Notes under the pieces: generated by a model
What the model was told of the DNA's origin: nothing
Database searches by the model: none
Seen by the model: the letters and a program-made list of their open reading frames with translations, nothing else
Source of the DNA: Pseudofrankia sp. DC12
GTDB lineage: Bacteria > Actinomycetota > Actinomycetes > Frankiales > Frankiaceae
DNA length: 64,000 bases
Reading direction: 5' to 3'
Assembly: GCF_000966285.1 (NCBI RefSeq)
Contig: NZ_KQ031391.1
Span: forward strand, 4,418,540 to 4,482,539
Part shown: positions 63,793 through 64,000 of the stretch, in pieces
Layout: every line of letters starts with the position of its first letter
How positions within the stretch are numbered: position 1 is the stretch's first letter
Position numbers and translations under genes: made by a program

Positions 63793-64000
63793 CTCGATCC
63801 AGGTCGGTGCCCCGCACTGTTCCGCGGGACGTGGAGATCGACTGTTCCGCGGGACGTGGAGATCGACTGTTCCGCGGGACGTGGAGATCGACTGTTCCGC
63901 GGGACGCTCCTCGGGCGCTTGCGCGCCCTCGGCGCGCGCGACCCGTTCCCGGCGAGGCCGGGCCACCCGATGTGGATCTTCATTCCGAGCACATCTGCCG
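63793..64000. other. Window end, intergenic, with tandem repeat
   Basis: 208 bases after metG. It holds the 25-bp repeat and a G/C hairpin-like stretch at about 63914-63925 that resembles one near 43973-43990. No gene can be supported before the window ends. Confidence 0.4.
63816..63906. repeat. 25-bp tandem repeat, 3.6 copies
   Basis: Identical 25-base units start at 63816, 63841, 63866 and 63891 (last one partial). Each contains a near-palindrome around CCGCGG. There are no spacers, so it is not a CRISPR array. Confidence 0.9.

Noticed and set aside
63816-63906. CRISPR array
   Set aside because: Units are contiguous with no spacers, and no cas genes are present.
61678-63966. 762-codon reverse open frame over metG
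   Set aside because: Antisense to a certain gene. Its start in the tandem repeat only reflects the lack of stops there.

Overview
The window is about 72% G+C chromosomal DNA with many GTG starts and strong third-codon G/C bias. Gene content and order are those of a filamentous actinomycete; a Frankia-type genome (Frankia, Pseudofrankia, Parafrankia) is my best guess. The evidence is actinobacterial signature families and pairings: a SCO4848-type membrane protein next to a D-Ala-D-Ala carboxypeptidase, an acyl-CoA carboxylase epsilon subunit, DUF3017, TIGR03089 and LpdA beside a gamma-glutamylcyclotransferase. I found no rRNA, tRNA, CRISPR array or replication origin.

Layout. 0.2-9 kb: small hypotheticals, DUF3017, monomeric isocitrate dehydrogenase (icd), a BrkB-type membrane protein with a serine hydrolase, a geranylgeranyl-reductase-like flavoprotein and a GNAT enzyme. 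9-15.4 kb: DUF1003 protein behind a structured leader, D,D-carboxypeptidase plus SCO4848-type partner, a RecQ helicase fused to a phosphoribosyltransferase-like tail, a second GNAT. 15.4-20.4 kb: a lower-G+C patch with one small zinc-finger-like gene, a strong two-way terminator, then two membrane Ser/Thr kinases. 20.7-28.3 kb: nucleoside salvage (ada, deoC, upp, phosphopentomutase-like phosphohexomutase, punA) with tag, interrupted by a decayed IS607. 28.8-34.4 kb: aspS, a frameshifted HTH gene, a YbdK carboxylate-amine ligase and an M20 amidohydrolase. 34.5-36.3 kb: a lower-G+C two-gene cassette, DUF262 plus a HEPN nuclease. 36.6-39.7 kb: lpdA, gamma-glutamylcyclotransferase and a membrane protein. 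40-45.7 kb: acyl-CoA carboxylase beta, epsilon and alpha genes, diverging from birA, whose product biotinylates the alpha chain. 45.7-49 kb: three tandem paralogues sharing an undescribed four-cysteine secreted domain. 49.3-62 kb: envelope polysaccharide genes (GtrA, UDP-glucose dehydrogenase, TIGR03089, three LCP ligases, a DUF2142 membrane protein, rmlD). 62-63.8 kb: metG, then a tandem repeat at the window edge.

How it fits together. Most of the window is housekeeping metabolism and envelope building. The LCP, Ugd, RmlD, GtrA and DUF2142 proteins plausibly make and attach sugar polymers to the wall, and the kinases and carboxypeptidase act in the same compartment. The best candidate for an under-described system is the DUF262-HEPN pair, which looks like a horizontally acquired antiphage or toxin module with a leaderless promoter. 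Second is the three-gene four-cysteine family at 45.7-49 kb. Other unusual items are the DUF1003 leader, a palindrome inserted in frame in ada, the double-frameshift HTH gene and the IS607 remnant carrying the first codons of tnpB.
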